Shown here piece by piece: positions 43,580 through 52,184 of a stretch of DNA of 64,000 nt (position 1 is the first letter of the stretch; each line of letters begins with the position of its first letter). Under the pieces are notes generated by a model, which was not told the DNA's origin, did no database searches, and was given only the letters and a program-made list of their open reading frames with translations. Made by a program: the position numbers and the translations under genes. Source of the stretch: JBJHBP01 sp050485645 (GTDB taxonomy: Bacteria; Pseudomonadota; Gammaproteobacteria; Steroidobacterales; Rariloculaceae). The stretch spans positions 62,001 through 126,000 of the forward strand of contig JBJHBT010000006.1 of NCBI GenBank assembly GCA_050485645.1. Direction: 5' to 3'.

Positions 43580-45958
43580 TTACGTTCTTATTGTGGCCCC
43601 GAGTTCACTTTGCAGGAGGCGCGTGACGGACTGCACAATCCGGTCGGCATCCGCGTCGGTAAGCGTGCGTGAAGCGTCCTGTAAAATCAAGCCTAAAGCC
43701 ACGCTTTTTCGACTTGAATCTATGCCTTTGCCGCGATAGATGTCGAAGACGAACGTCGACTTCAGAATCTCTCCGCCTGCCTGTTTCGCATGATCGACCA
43801 GGTCCGCGGCTGTCACCGACTCATCCACGATCACAGCGAGGTCCCGTCGCACGGATGGAAACTTTGAGATCGCGCGAAACGACGGCACAAGACGCGCGAA
43901 CGTCGCTTCCGTTTCCAGCGCGAACAGAATCGTCCCGCTCCTGACATCGAGTTCACGGGCGAGTCCGGGGTGTATGCGTCCGAGCCATCCGGCTGGTTCG
44001 TCACCGGCGAAAATGCGCGCGCACTGTCCGGGATGCAGCGCCGGATGTTCGGCGGCCTGAAATCGCAGGTCGCCGGAACGCCCGGTGGGCGCGATCAGCG
44101 CTTCGATATCAGCCTTGATGTCGAAGAAATCGACCTCATTGCCTGCGCCATCCCAATGCTCGGGATGGAGCGGTCCCATCGCCAGGCCCGCGAGCATGCT
44201 CGTCTCGACAACGCCGCCGTCTTCGCCGGGCTCGAACTGCCGACCGATCTCGAAGAGCCGCAGACGGTGTTGCTGGCGGCTCAGGTTCTGCCGCGCAACG
44301 GACAGCAGACCCGGCCACAGCGAACGCCGCATGACGCCCATATCGCTGGCGATCGGGTTCTGCAGTCGCACCGACGCCCCCTCGGGTATCACCATGCGCT
44401 GCAGACCCTCGTCGATGAAGCTGTACGTCACCACTTCCGTGTAGCCACGGGCGACCAGAGTGTCCGCGATTCGATCTTCGTCGATATGCGTTTCCGTCGC
44501 CGTTCCCGGATGGACGGCCCCGAGACCGGGTACGGCCGGAATGTTGTCATAGCCCACGATGCGGCCGACTTCCTCGATCAGGTCTTCTTCGATCGCAAGG
44601 TCGAAACGATGGCTGGGCGGCGTGACCTGCCAGCCACCCTCCGCTGCTTTCACTTCCATACCCAGCCGCCTTAGTCCGGAAGCGACCGTGTCGGCGTCAA
44701 GCGCTACCCCAAGGACCGCCTCCGCCTGTTCATGCCGGAGATGAATCGCGGACGACACAGGCAGATGTGTACCGCTCTCGGAAACATCGACAGGACCAGC
44801 CTTGCCACCAGCAATCTGCAGCAGCAGCGCCGTGGCGCGTTCAACCGCAACGGCCGGCAGCGCAGGATCAACTCCGCGCTCGAAACGCACCGATGCATCG
44901 GTATGCAGGCCAAAGCGTCGCGCCCGGCCGGCGAGCGCGGTGGGCGTGAAGTGAGCGGCTTCAAGAAAGACATCCTGAGTATCGGCATGGACGGCCGTGT
45001 ACGCACCGCCCATGACACCAGCCAGTCCAACGACACGGTCCCGATCGGCAATCACCAGCACATCGGGCGTCATTTCAATTTCGCGCTCGTCGAGCAGGGT
45101 GAGCCTTTCGTTCTCGCTGGCAAACCGGACCACGATACCGCCCTGCAGCCTGCCCAGATCGTAAGCGTGCAGAGGCTGACCCAGTTCCAGCATGACGTAA
45201 TTGGTCACATCCACCACCGGACTGATACAGCGAACCCCTGCCCGCCGAAGGCGTTCCTGGATCCACACCGGCGTCAACGCATCCGTACGCAGCCCGCGGA
45301 TAACACGACCGGCGAACCGCGGGCAGGCCTGCGGCGCAGCCAGGCGGACAGGCAACATTTCGTCGTGTTCGGCGGGCGCGACGGGCCAGGCCGGATCGTG
45401 CAGCGGACGTTCCCGACGGGCGGCGATTTCACGGGCGAGCCCCCGAACGCTGAAACAGTCGCCACGGTTGGGTGTCAGGTCGATGTCGAGAATCGTATCG
45501 TCCAGACGCAGAAAATCCCGCAACGACTCGCCAGCGGGCGAGTCGTTGTCGAACAGCAGAATACCGTCATGCGCGTCGTCGATGCCCAGCTCTTCACCCG
45601 AGCACAGCATGCCTTCGGAATGCTGCCCGCGCACCTTTGCCGCGGAAATCACACGCCCGCCCGGCAGTCGCGCTCCGACACGGGCAAGCGCCGCACATCG
45701 GCCGGCGACCACATTGGACGCACCGCAGACTATGCGCAGTTGCGCCACGCCGTCGTAGACGTCGCACAGTCGCAACTTGTCGGCATCCGGATGAGGTTCG
45801 ACATGGAGGATTCGTGCCACGACCACGCCGTCGAAATCTCCGGCGGCCGGCGCGACGCTGTCGACTTCCAGACCCGCGGTCGTGAACTCGGCCGCCAGTG
45901 CTTCACCGTCCAGTCCGGCGTCCACCCAGTCACCCAGCCATTCAAGATTTACACGCAT
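43580..45958 (-). CDS. pheT: Phenylalanyl-tRNA synthetase beta subunit
   Basis: This 792-aa subunit has an N-terminal tRNA-binding EMAP-like domain (residues about 39-150, with PHPDADKLRLC), B3/B4 editing domains (SVRGLAREIAARR and following), B5 and a C-terminal ferredoxin-like anticodon-binding domain ending with SVTRLLQSELGA. It works in a heterotetramer with PheS. Length is normal. It follows pheS by 10 bp. Confidence 0.97.
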   Translation of the reverse strand: MRVNLEWLGDWVDAGLDGEALAAEFTTAGLEVDSVAPAAGDFDGVVVARILHVEPHPDADKLRLCDVYDGVAQLRIVCGASNVVAGRCAALARVGARLPGGRVISAAKVRGQHSEGMLCSGEELGIDDAHDGILLFDNDSPAGESLRDFLRLDDTILDIDLTPNRGDCFSVRGLAREIAARRERPLHDPAWPVAPAEHDEMLPVRLAAPQACPRFAGRVIRGLRTDALTPVWIQERLRRAGVRCISPVVDVTNYVMLELGQPLHAYDLGRLQGGIVVRFASENERLTLLDEREIEMTPDVLVIADRDRVVGLAGVMGGAYTAVHADTQDVFLEAAHFTPTALAGRARRFGLHTDASVRFERGVDPALPAVAVERATALLLQIAGGKAGPVDVSESGTHLPVSSAIHLRHEQAEAVLGVALDADTVASGLRRLGMEVKAAEGGWQVTPPSHRFDLAIEEDLIEEVGRIVGYDNIPAVPGLGAVHPGTATETHIDEDRIADTLVARGYTEVVTYSFIDEGLQRMVIPEGASVRLQNPIASDMGVMRRSLWPGLLSVARQNLSRQQHRLRLFEIGRQFEPGEDGGVVETSMLAGLAMGPLHPEHWDGAGNEVDFFDIKADIEALIAPTGRSGDLRFQAAEHPALHPGQCARIFAGDEPAGWLGRIHPGLARELDVRSGTILFALETEATFARLVPSFRAISKFPSVRRDLAVIVDESVTAADLVDHAKQAGGEILKSTFVFDIYRGKGIDSSRKSVALGLILQDASRTLTDADADRIVQSVTRLLQSELGATIRT

Positions 45959-45968
45959 GGAGGGCCCT

Positions 45969-46952
45969 TCAGACGAACTGATTCAGGAATCGCTGGTCGT
46001 TCTCGAAGAACAGGCGCAGATCATCGACGCCGTAGCGCAGCATGGCCAGACGCTCCACACCCATACCGAATGCATACCCGCGAAACTGCGCAGGATCAAC
46101 GCCGGCATTGCGTAGCACGTTGGGATGCACCATGCCGCAGCCCAGGATCTCGAGCCATTTCCCGGACTCGGACAACACATCAACTTCCGCGGACGGCTCC
46201 GTGAACGGGAAATAGGAAGGACGAAACCGCAGCTGTACATCGCGCTCGAAGAAGCTCGATACGAACTCGTACAGCAGTGCCTTGAGGTTGGCGAAGCTGA
46301 CATCCCGGTCCACCGCCAGTCCCTCGACCTGCGAGAACATCGGTGTGTGCGTAATGTCCGAATCGCAGCGGTACACGCGACCGGGTGCTATCAGTCGGAT
46401 CGGCACGCCATGATTGCGCATTGCGCGTATCTGTACAGGCGATGTATGCGTGCGCAGGAGCAGCCCGGAATCCAGGTAGAACGTGTCGTGCATCGCACGG
46501 GCGGGATGATTGTCCGGAATGTTCAGGGCCGTGAAGTTGTGGAACTCGTCTTCCACTTCCGGGCCGGTGTGCACGTCGAATCCGCACTTGCGCAGAATGC
46601 GGATCATGCGGCGCAGCGTCCGGGTAACCGGATGCAGACTGCCGGGTGGCAGTCCGCGACCCGCCAGCGTCACGTCCAGCTTCTGCGCGGCCAGTTCGGC
46701 CTGAATGCCGGCAGCCTCAAGATCGGCCTTGCGGGCATCGATCCAGCCGCTGACCGCGGTCTTGGCATCGTTGATCGCCTGGCCTGCAGCACGGCGCTGA
46801 TCCGCGGGCAGGCTGCCCAGCTCCTTGAGCTGATGTGTCAGCAGCCCCTTCTTGCCCAGAAACCGGACACGCACGCCATCCAGCTGGGCCAGGTCTTCAG
46901 CCGCGCTGATCGCCGACTGAGCCTGTTCCAGCAGTTGAGCGACACTGCTCAC
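45969..46952 (-). CDS. pheS: Phenylalanyl-tRNA synthetase alpha subunit
   Basis: This 327-aa class II catalytic subunit charges tRNA-Phe. It starts at GTG 46952 (VSSVAQLLEQAQ), giving exactly the E. coli length; the longer frame to 47099 runs into rplT. Motif 2 lies around RVYRCDSDITHTPMFSQVEG (near residues 203-222) and the C-terminal AFGMGVERLAMLRYG is motif 3. AGGT lies upstream as ribosome site. Confidence 0.97.
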   Translation of the reverse strand: MSSVAQLLEQAQSAISAAEDLAQLDGVRVRFLGKKGLLTHQLKELGSLPADQRRAAGQAINDAKTAVSGWIDARKADLEAAGIQAELAAQKLDVTLAGRGLPPGSLHPVTRTLRRMIRILRKCGFDVHTGPEVEDEFHNFTALNIPDNHPARAMHDTFYLDSGLLLRTHTSPVQIRAMRNHGVPIRLIAPGRVYRCDSDITHTPMFSQVEGLAVDRDVSFANLKALLYEFVSSFFERDVQLRFRPSYFPFTEPSAEVDVLSESGKWLEILGCGMVHPNVLRNAGVDPAQFRGYAFGMGVERLAMLRYGVDDLRLFFENDQRFLNQFV

Positions 46953-46977
46953 TGCCCGACCTGACCGCTCGGGAGTG

Positions 46978-47340
46978 CTATGCCTGGGGAAGGGCCGCCT
47001 TCGCCGCCTCGGCGATGGACGCAAACGCTTCCGGATCGTGAATGGCGATGTCCGACAGCACCTTGCGATCGATGTCGATGTTCGCGAGGCCCAGCCCATG
47101 AATCAGGCGGCTGTAGGACAGACCATGCGGACGCGCCGCAGCATTGATCCGCACGATCCATAACGCGCGGAACTGACGTTTGCGCTGACGGCGATCGCGA
47201 TATGCGTATTGACCTGCCTTGATGACGGCCTGCTTCGCAACACGATAAATCTTGCTGCGAGCGCCGTAATAGCCCTTGGCCTTGCCCAGAACTTTCTTGT
47301 GACGTGCGTGCGCGGTAACGGCGCGTTTGACTCTGGCCAT
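46978..47340 (-). CDS. rplT: Ribosomal protein L20
   Basis: This 120-aa basic protein is needed early in 50S assembly and represses its own operon in E. coli by binding the mRNA. It starts MARVKRAVTAHARHKKVLG and has the typical GYYGARSKIYRVAKQAV stretch. It lies between rpmI (9 bp) and pheS (25 bp). Confidence 0.98.
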   Translation of the reverse strand: MARVKRAVTAHARHKKVLGKAKGYYGARSKIYRVAKQAVIKAGQYAYRDRRQRKRQFRALWIVRINAAARPHGLSYSRLIHGLGLANIDIDRKVLSDIAIHDPEAFASIAEAAKAALPQA

Positions 47341-47349
47341 GACGGCTCC

Positions 47350-47547
47350 TCAACTGTAAGGCAGTAGCTTGCGAACACCTTTGACATCAACGTCGGCGAC
47401 CTGTGCGGTAGGCCGCAGCTGACGCTTACGCTTCGGTGTCTTTTTCGTCAGGATGTGATTCAGGTGCGATTGCGCGCGCTTGAAACCGCCCTTGGCGGTC
47501 GGGCGGAATCGCTTGGCCGCACCACGGTTTGTCTTCAACTTTGGCAT
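47350..47547 (-). CDS. rpmI: Ribosomal protein L35
   Basis: This 65-aa basic protein of the large subunit starts MPKLKTNRGAAKRFRPTAKG, the family signature, with HLNHILTKKTPKRKRQLR in the middle. It follows infC by 33 bp, the usual infC-rpmI-rplT order. Confidence 0.98.
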   Translation of the reverse strand: MPKLKTNRGAAKRFRPTAKGGFKRAQSHLNHILTKKTPKRKRQLRPTAQVADVDVKGVRKLLPYS

Positions 47548-47580
47548 ACCAGTTACTTCCCTGCTCGCTTCGGCACGCAG

Positions 47581-48099
47581 CTAGCGCTTACGCGGCGCAA
47601 TCACCATGATCATCTGCCGTCCTTCCAGCTGCGGATGCTGTTCGACGGTTCCATACTCTTCCAGGTCGGTTCTCACTCTGCGCAGCAGCTCGATGCCCAA
47701 CTCCTGATGGGCCATCTCGCGCCCCCTGAACCGCAGCGTGACCTTCGTCTTGTCACCCGCTGAGAGAAAGCGGATCAGGTTCCGCAGCTTGACCTGATAG
47801 TCACCTTCATCGGTTCCGGGCCGGAACTTCACTTCCTTGATCTGGGTCTGCTTCTGCTTGCGTCGAGCGGACTGGGCCTTCTTGTTCTGTTCGAACACGA
47901 ACTTGCCGTAGTCCATCACCCGGCAGACAGACGGCTCCGAATTCGGTGCCACCTCAACCAGATCCAATCCGGCGCTCATCGCATATTCCAGTGCCTGCGG
48001 TGTCGGCATCACGCCGATCTGTTCGCCGTTGGCTCCGATCACCCGCACTTCACTGTCTGCGATTTCTTCGTTGCGCCTTACGCGTTTACCTTGGACGAT
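47581..48099 (-). CDS. infC: Translation initiation factor IF-3, AUC start
   Basis: IF-3 checks the start codon and keeps ribosomal subunits apart. Read from ATC 48099 the protein is 172 aa and starts (M)VQGKRVRRNEEIADSEVRVIG, aligning with the family N-terminus. GAGGA lies 7 nt upstream, and no ATG, GTG or TTG occurs between the upstream stop (48120-48118) and GTG 48048, which lies inside the N-domain. VCRVMDYGKF and KFRPGTDEGDY are typical. A rare start codon (AUU, AUC or AUA) is the basis of IF-3 self-control in known bacteria. Confidence 0.93.
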   Translation of the reverse strand: MVQGKRVRRNEEIADSEVRVIGANGEQIGVMPTPQALEYAMSAGLDLVEVAPNSEPSVCRVMDYGKFVFEQNKKAQSARRKQKQTQIKEVKFRPGTDEGDYQVKLRNLIRFLSAGDKTKVTLRFRGREMAHQELGIELLRRVRTDLEEYGTVEQHPQLEGRQMIMVIAPRKR

Positions 48100-48261
48100 T
48101 CTGAGTTCCTCGCTGGATTAATCGACACCGGCCTGAAAGCATCGCGGCCGCAGCCCGCTTCGCCGGGAAGCACTCGAGCTTCACGTTGCGCGCGCCTGCG
48201 GCCGTCCGCATCAAACCGATTCCCGCGGTGGAGGGTTTCACGCCTCCCCGAAAGCCCCGGA

Positions 48262-48290
48262 ATTGTATGCTGCACGAGACACCGGTACAA
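48262..48290 (-). promoter_or_regulatory. Predicted promoter of the infC operon
   Basis: On the minus strand TTGTAC (48290-48285), 17 bp, and TACAAT (48267-48262) form a plausible sigma-70 promoter, starting transcription near 48255 with a leader of about 155 nt before the AUC start. The leader has a GGAGG/CCTCC hairpin near 48230-48250. Confidence 0.55.
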
Positions 48291-48359
48291 GAGCCGCATC
48301 GGCATCGAAGCGCTTGATTATCGGACGTTTTGCCCATGCGGGCGGGAAAACGCGGATTT

Positions 48360-49628
48360 TCACTGCCGAAACCGCCACCAAGGCCCCGCCGCGGCCGGGT
48401 CGGCATCGTGTTCGCCGGCCGGCACCTCGACGGCCGGCACCTCGACGGCCGGCGGCACCTGGCCGGTCGGCACCCGGAAGCTGCGATCATCACAGTGATC
48501 CGGCTCAAATGGCAGATCCGCGGGGAATACGATATCCCGACCCGTGTAGCGCCCGTCGAAGTACAGCGGGTCGGTGGCCTCATAGCTGCGTTCCAGAGCC
48601 CATGACTCAGGATCCAGGCTGAAGCGCTCGATGACCTGCAGCCGGTCGCTGTGCGGCGTGTAGCCATCGGCCGAGAGTATGCCCGGCGCGAAACCGCGGG
48701 TCTCGACAACGAGCACGGCGCCCTCCCAGTGGCCGATGGAGTATCCGGGCAGCGACGGTTTCATCCGCTCGGGAAACACCCGTCCGTCCATATGGATGAT
48801 CCGGTTCAGGCCACCCACCGTGCCGTATTCGATGACGATGTGATCATCGTGCTGGCTGATGCGATGCACCGGCGTATCGAACATCCAGTCAAACAGGATA
48901 TTGGTGGGCTCACAGCGTAGTCGGGGATTGTCGGCCGATGCAGGATCGAACCCCGCCATCGCAAGGCGCCCGGCGGCAGTCAACGGCATCAGGGTGGGCC
49001 GCGACCAGGCCGCCTGCACCGGATCGTCGGCCATCGATTCCGGCGTCCCCCGTGCACCAGGAAAGGCGCGCATGCCCGCCGGCAGCTCCCCGTCCAGTTC
49101 CTGCGCGACGCTCAGTGGCACCAGCGCCCCGGACAGACCGCGCGGATCAGTCATGACGCGCTGTTCCCCCGCCCAGTCACCGCTGATGTTCGGTCGCCCG
49201 TCCGGCCGCCGCGGCTCGCGCGCTGGCAGCGAGGTGACCGGTGCCGGTTCGCGCAGCATCCCGTATCGATCCATTCGGGTGCCGTCCGCAAACTCGATCG
49301 TGGACAGGTAGCAGTCGGTGGCGACATGGCGATCGGGCGCGCCGGTAATTTGCACTTCCTGCCCCGAATGAAACAGCTGTGCCGACCAGCCGGAGCGCCG
49401 CAGCACCGTGGCGCTGCGCATCTCGCAACGCCATGGCGTCACCGTACCGTCTTCGGCCTGAACGTCGAGATACAGCCAGGCATGCGGATTCACAAACGCG
49501 ACGTCGGTGACGACGCCGCGCAGTTCGATGTCGCGATTCAGATCGAAGTTCACGATGCCGTGATGACCATGGGATGCCGCGCCCATCGCAAGACCCGCCG
49601 CCGCCACTATCACACCCGATGATTTCAT
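48360..49628 (-). CDS. Secreted DUF6152-like protein
   Basis: This 422-aa protein begins at ATG 49628 after a GGAGG site; the signal peptide is MKSSGVIVAAAGLAMGAASH. The first 120 residues (HGIVNFDLNRDIELRGVVTD, FVNPHAWLYLDV) resemble DUF6152, a small family of unknown function found in gammaproteobacteria. The remainder (about 150-400), with SIGHWEGAVLVVETRGF, resembles the long form seen beside oxidative genes. The C-terminus carries a VPAVEVPA repeat coded by 15-bp tandem DNA repeats. Enzyme activity is not evident. Confidence 0.75.
   Translation of the reverse strand: MKSSGVIVAAAGLAMGAASHGHHGIVNFDLNRDIELRGVVTDVAFVNPHAWLYLDVQAEDGTVTPWRCEMRSATVLRRSGWSAQLFHSGQEVQITGAPDRHVATDCYLSTIEFADGTRMDRYGMLREPAPVTSLPAREPRRPDGRPNISGDWAGEQRVMTDPRGLSGALVPLSVAQELDGELPAGMRAFPGARGTPESMADDPVQAAWSRPTLMPLTAAGRLAMAGFDPASADNPRLRCEPTNILFDWMFDTPVHRISQHDDHIVIEYGTVGGLNRIIHMDGRVFPERMKPSLPGYSIGHWEGAVLVVETRGFAPGILSADGYTPHSDRLQVIERFSLDPESWALERSYEATDPLYFDGRYTGRDIVFPADLPFEPDHCDDRSFRVPTGQVPPAVEVPAVEVPAGEHDADPAAAGPWWRFRQ
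48417..48453. repeat. 15-bp tandem repeat inside the DUF6152-like gene
   Basis: GGCCGGCACCTCGAC is present at 48417-48431 and 48432-48446 and in part (7 bp) after that. It codes for the alternating Val-Pro-Ala-Val-Glu residues near the protein C-terminus and keeps the frame. Confidence 0.85.
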
Positions 49629-49697
49629 GATGCCCTCCCCCGCAGTTCCACGACCGACTGACCCGAACCCCAATCTCCCGCGGCGCTGCCGACCCGG

Positions 49698-50084
49698 TCA
49701 GAAAGGGCGCGCCTGCATCGCAACGGCCAGACACGCCAGCCCCCAGAACACAGGATATTCGCAGCCACCGAGATTCCACAGCCAGCGCCCCTGGGAAAAT
49801 CGCCAGGTTGCGACAGCGGCCACCCAGAGAAACGCGGTGGCCAGAAGGGCAGCGTAGAACGTCAACACGGCGAAAACCAGGCACAACATGACCACCACCT
49901 CGATGCCCAGTGCCGCATACAGCCACGCCTCCGGCGGTCGCAGGCCCACCGTGCGAAAGAATTCCAGTGCGAAGGCACGCTGAGTGATTTTGGCGATCAG
50001 ATGCGGGACGAAAAATGCCCCACACGTGATGCGCAGCAGGTTCCAGCCGTTGGTGAGATCGAAACTCTGTGCAAAGTGATCCAT
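49698..50084 (-). CDS. DoxX-family membrane protein
   Basis: This 128-aa protein has four predicted membrane helices (near residues 14-34, 50-75, 76-96 and 104-124) and the N-terminal NGWNLLRITCGAFFVPHLIA stretch typical of DoxX-like proteins. I chose ATG 50084 because GGGGGAG precedes it; the frame to 50255 adds a basic non-membrane extension. DoxX proteins are tied to sulfur or quinone chemistry in some cases, but most have unknown roles. It lies between the DUF6152-like gene and a divergent dioxygenase gene. Confidence 0.78.
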   Translation of the reverse strand: MDHFAQSFDLTNGWNLLRITCGAFFVPHLIAKITQRAFALEFFRTVGLRPPEAWLYAALGIEVVVMLCLVFAVLTFYAALLATAFLWVAAVATWRFSQGRWLWNLGGCEYPVFWGLACLAVAMQARPF

Positions 50085-50331
50085 CGGCGGCTCCCCCTGC
50101 CTGAACCGCGCCGAACACCGATGGGCGCCAGCGGCCAGTCTACCTGTCGGGACATCCTGCCGCTGCATGTCGGGTTGACCGGTGACCCGGAGCCTCCGGC
50201 GACGGGGCTGCCGCAACGCCGAGCCACGGCCGCTGTCGCCGTGGCGAAGCGACACGGCACCGCAGCCGCGTTACACTCCAGTGAGGAGCATCGGCGCCTG
50301 CGCCAGCCACCGACTTTCAAGACTGCGAAAC

Positions 50332-50361
50332 GCGCAGTGTCCGGCAGCGCAGTGTCCGGCA
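50332..50361. repeat. 15-bp perfect tandem duplication before the dioxygenase gene
   Basis: GCGCAGTGTCCGGCA occurs at 50332-50346 and 50347-50361, 19 bp before the dioxygenase ATG. It probably lies in the leader or promoter. Confidence 0.9.
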
Positions 50362-50380
50362 TGTTCTGAAGGGAGAAGCC

Positions 50381-51109
50381 ATGACCCGCCGCCATCCTCC
50401 GATCAACCGCCTGAGCCTGCCGCAGGTCAATCTGACACGGCGCAGGGCGCTGGGCGGCCTTGGCCTGCTGGTGGCCGGCAGTGCAGCCAGCACCACCCTG
50501 CTCGCCCAGAATGCCGGCAGCTGCGTGCTCGCCGCGGAAGTCGGCGAGGGCCCGTTCTATTTCGACCCTGAACTGCTGCGTTCGGACATCAGTGACGACC
50601 AGCCCGGTGCTCCACTGCGCGTCAGCATGCGGATACTTGACGAGCAGTCCTGCGAACCGCTGCCTGGCGCACGCGTCGACATGTGGCAGGCCGACGGCGT
50701 GGGCCTGTATTCAGGCTATACCAACCAGCGTGGTACCGGCGCCGTACACCCCTCCACCGTGGCCGATGAATCATGGCTGCGTGGTACCCAGGTCTGTGAT
50801 GACAGCGGACTCGTCACCTTCACCACGATTTTCCCGAGCTGGTATCGCGGGCGCACGCCACATATCCACTTCAAGGTGCTCATCGGCAACAGCGAACTGG
50901 TCGCCAGCCAGATCTTCTTCCCCGAGGAGATGAACCAGGACGTCATGCGCAACTGGGACCCGTACCGCGAACACATCGACCAGCAGGACACGCGCAATGA
51001 CAACGACATGTTCCTGCGTGGCCGTACCGGGGGGGTGTTCTGCGCGGTCGATGAGGCTGGCGCGGACGGCTACCGCGTATCGCTGGAAGCCGCCGTGCGT
51101 CGCACCTGA
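50381..51109 (+). CDS. Exported intradiol ring-cleavage dioxygenase-like protein
   Basis: This 242-aa protein belongs to the protocatechuate/catechol dioxygenase fold that cleaves catechols between the hydroxyl groups using ferric iron. Iron ligands can be seen as Tyr in ADGVGLYSGYT (near residue 110), Tyr in FPSWYRGRTPHIHFKV (near 155) and the two His of HIHF. A twin-arginine leader (NLTRRRALGGLGLLVAGSAA) indicates export, unusual for catabolic enzymes but common in this subgroup. SD GGGAG precedes the ATG. Substrate is unknown. Confidence 0.85.
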   Translation: MTRRHPPINRLSLPQVNLTRRRALGGLGLLVAGSAASTTLLAQNAGSCVLAAEVGEGPFYFDPELLRSDISDDQPGAPLRVSMRILDEQSCEPLPGARVDMWQADGVGLYSGYTNQRGTGAVHPSTVADESWLRGTQVCDDSGLVTFTTIFPSWYRGRTPHIHFKVLIGNSELVASQIFFPEEMNQDVMRNWDPYREHIDQQDTRNDNDMFLRGRTGGVFCAVDEAGADGYRVSLEAAVRRT

Positions 51110-51208
51110 GAACAGGCTGGGGGCCGCGGCTGCCGCCGCTGGGACCCCTCCGATTCTCCGATCCCCGATGCACCCTGCCGGAAGCCGCCTGGTGCTGCCG
51201 GCGGGCTG

Positions 51209-51931
51209 TCAGAATCGATTGGCTTCGATAATGCGCGTTACGTCGTGCAGACTTTCGACTTCGTAATCGGCAGCCAGATCGCCCGCGGAATGGGTTTCCT
51301 TCGACAGACGGCCTTCCGGGCGCCGCAGCCAGGCCGCGATCAGGCCGGCTGACATTGCCCCCTGGATATCGAACATCGGCGCGGCACAGTACAGCACGTC
51401 GCGCGGCTCCAGACCGGTTTTCTGCAGAACCCAGCGGTAGGTGCGCGGATTGGGTTTGGCGACACCTGCTTCCTCGGTCGTTGCAACGAAATCCGCCTTG
51501 AACGATCTGAACCTGTTCACGTACATGTTCAGGTACCGCGTCTCGACGTCGGAGTAGATGATCACTCTGACGCCGAGGTTCTGCTGATTGCTCAGCGCCT
51601 CCTCGGTATCTCCGAACAGCTCGACGCTCTCCTGCAGCGCAAGAAAGTGCTCCACATCATCGGGGCTGCCGTCGATGTCGTGAATCCGATATGCGGTCAT
51701 CAGCGCATCACGCACGAGATCGGTCACCTGGGTATAGCGGTAGAAGGCCGCACGCCTGTGCATGCCTTCGAATGTCCTTACCCATGTCTCGACGAATTCG
51801 GCGTCGCCGACCGGATTGCCATACTGTGCAAGTATCCGCGTCGCGGCGCCCTGCCAGCTGCCCGCCCAGTTGAACAGTGTCGTCTTCGAGTCATAGAAAA
51901 TGGCGCGCGGCCATCGACCAACTATTGCCAT
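51209..51931 (-). CDS. HAD-family hydrolase, haloacid dehalogenase type II-like
   Basis: This 240-aa protein has the L-2-haloacid dehalogenase fold: nucleophile Asp14 in FYDSKTTLFNW, Ser/Thr in VIIYSDVE (near 127), Lys in GVAKPNPRTYRWVL (near 163) and the acidic end DVLYCAAPMFDIQGA (near 185), where the family usually has SSN; the change to CAA is notable. It could be a dehalogenase or a phosphatase-like relative. It is divergent from the molybdenum hydroxylase pair. Confidence 0.8.
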   Translation of the reverse strand: MAIVGRWPRAIFYDSKTTLFNWAGSWQGAATRILAQYGNPVGDAEFVETWVRTFEGMHRRAAFYRYTQVTDLVRDALMTAYRIHDIDGSPDDVEHFLALQESVELFGDTEEALSNQQNLGVRVIIYSDVETRYLNMYVNRFRSFKADFVATTEEAGVAKPNPRTYRWVLQKTGLEPRDVLYCAAPMFDIQGAMSAGLIAAWLRRPEGRLSKETHSAGDLAADYEVESLHDVTRIIEANRF

Positions 51932-52027
51932 GTCGTACCCCCTTTGCGAGCGAAGTGTAACGCACCGGAATTAACCTGTTAAACACTCCGCAGCCGCGTG
52001 CGTGAATCACCCACCAGGCTCCCGCGC

Positions 52028-52158
52028 GTACTGCATCCAGGCCGCAAGGGCTTCGCCTTGACAGCCCCCGGGGCAGCTGCTGTACTCGGATGCCTCCGGC
52101 ACGTATCAGGAAGCGATCGCCCGCGTGCCCGACCGCGCGTTGCCGCCGGATGCAGTAC
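52028..52158. repeat. 11-bp inverted repeats in a divergent promoter region
   Basis: GTACTGCATCC (52028-52038) and GGATGCAGTAC (52148-52158) are perfect inverted copies 109 bp apart, in the gap between the HAD gene and the 2Fe-2S subunit gene. The same gap has TTAACCTG (51971-51978) and its inverse CAGGTTAA (52175-52182). They could be paired binding sites or marks of an inversion. Confidence 0.65.
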
Positions 52159-52184
52159 TGCCATAGCGATCATTCAGGTTAACG

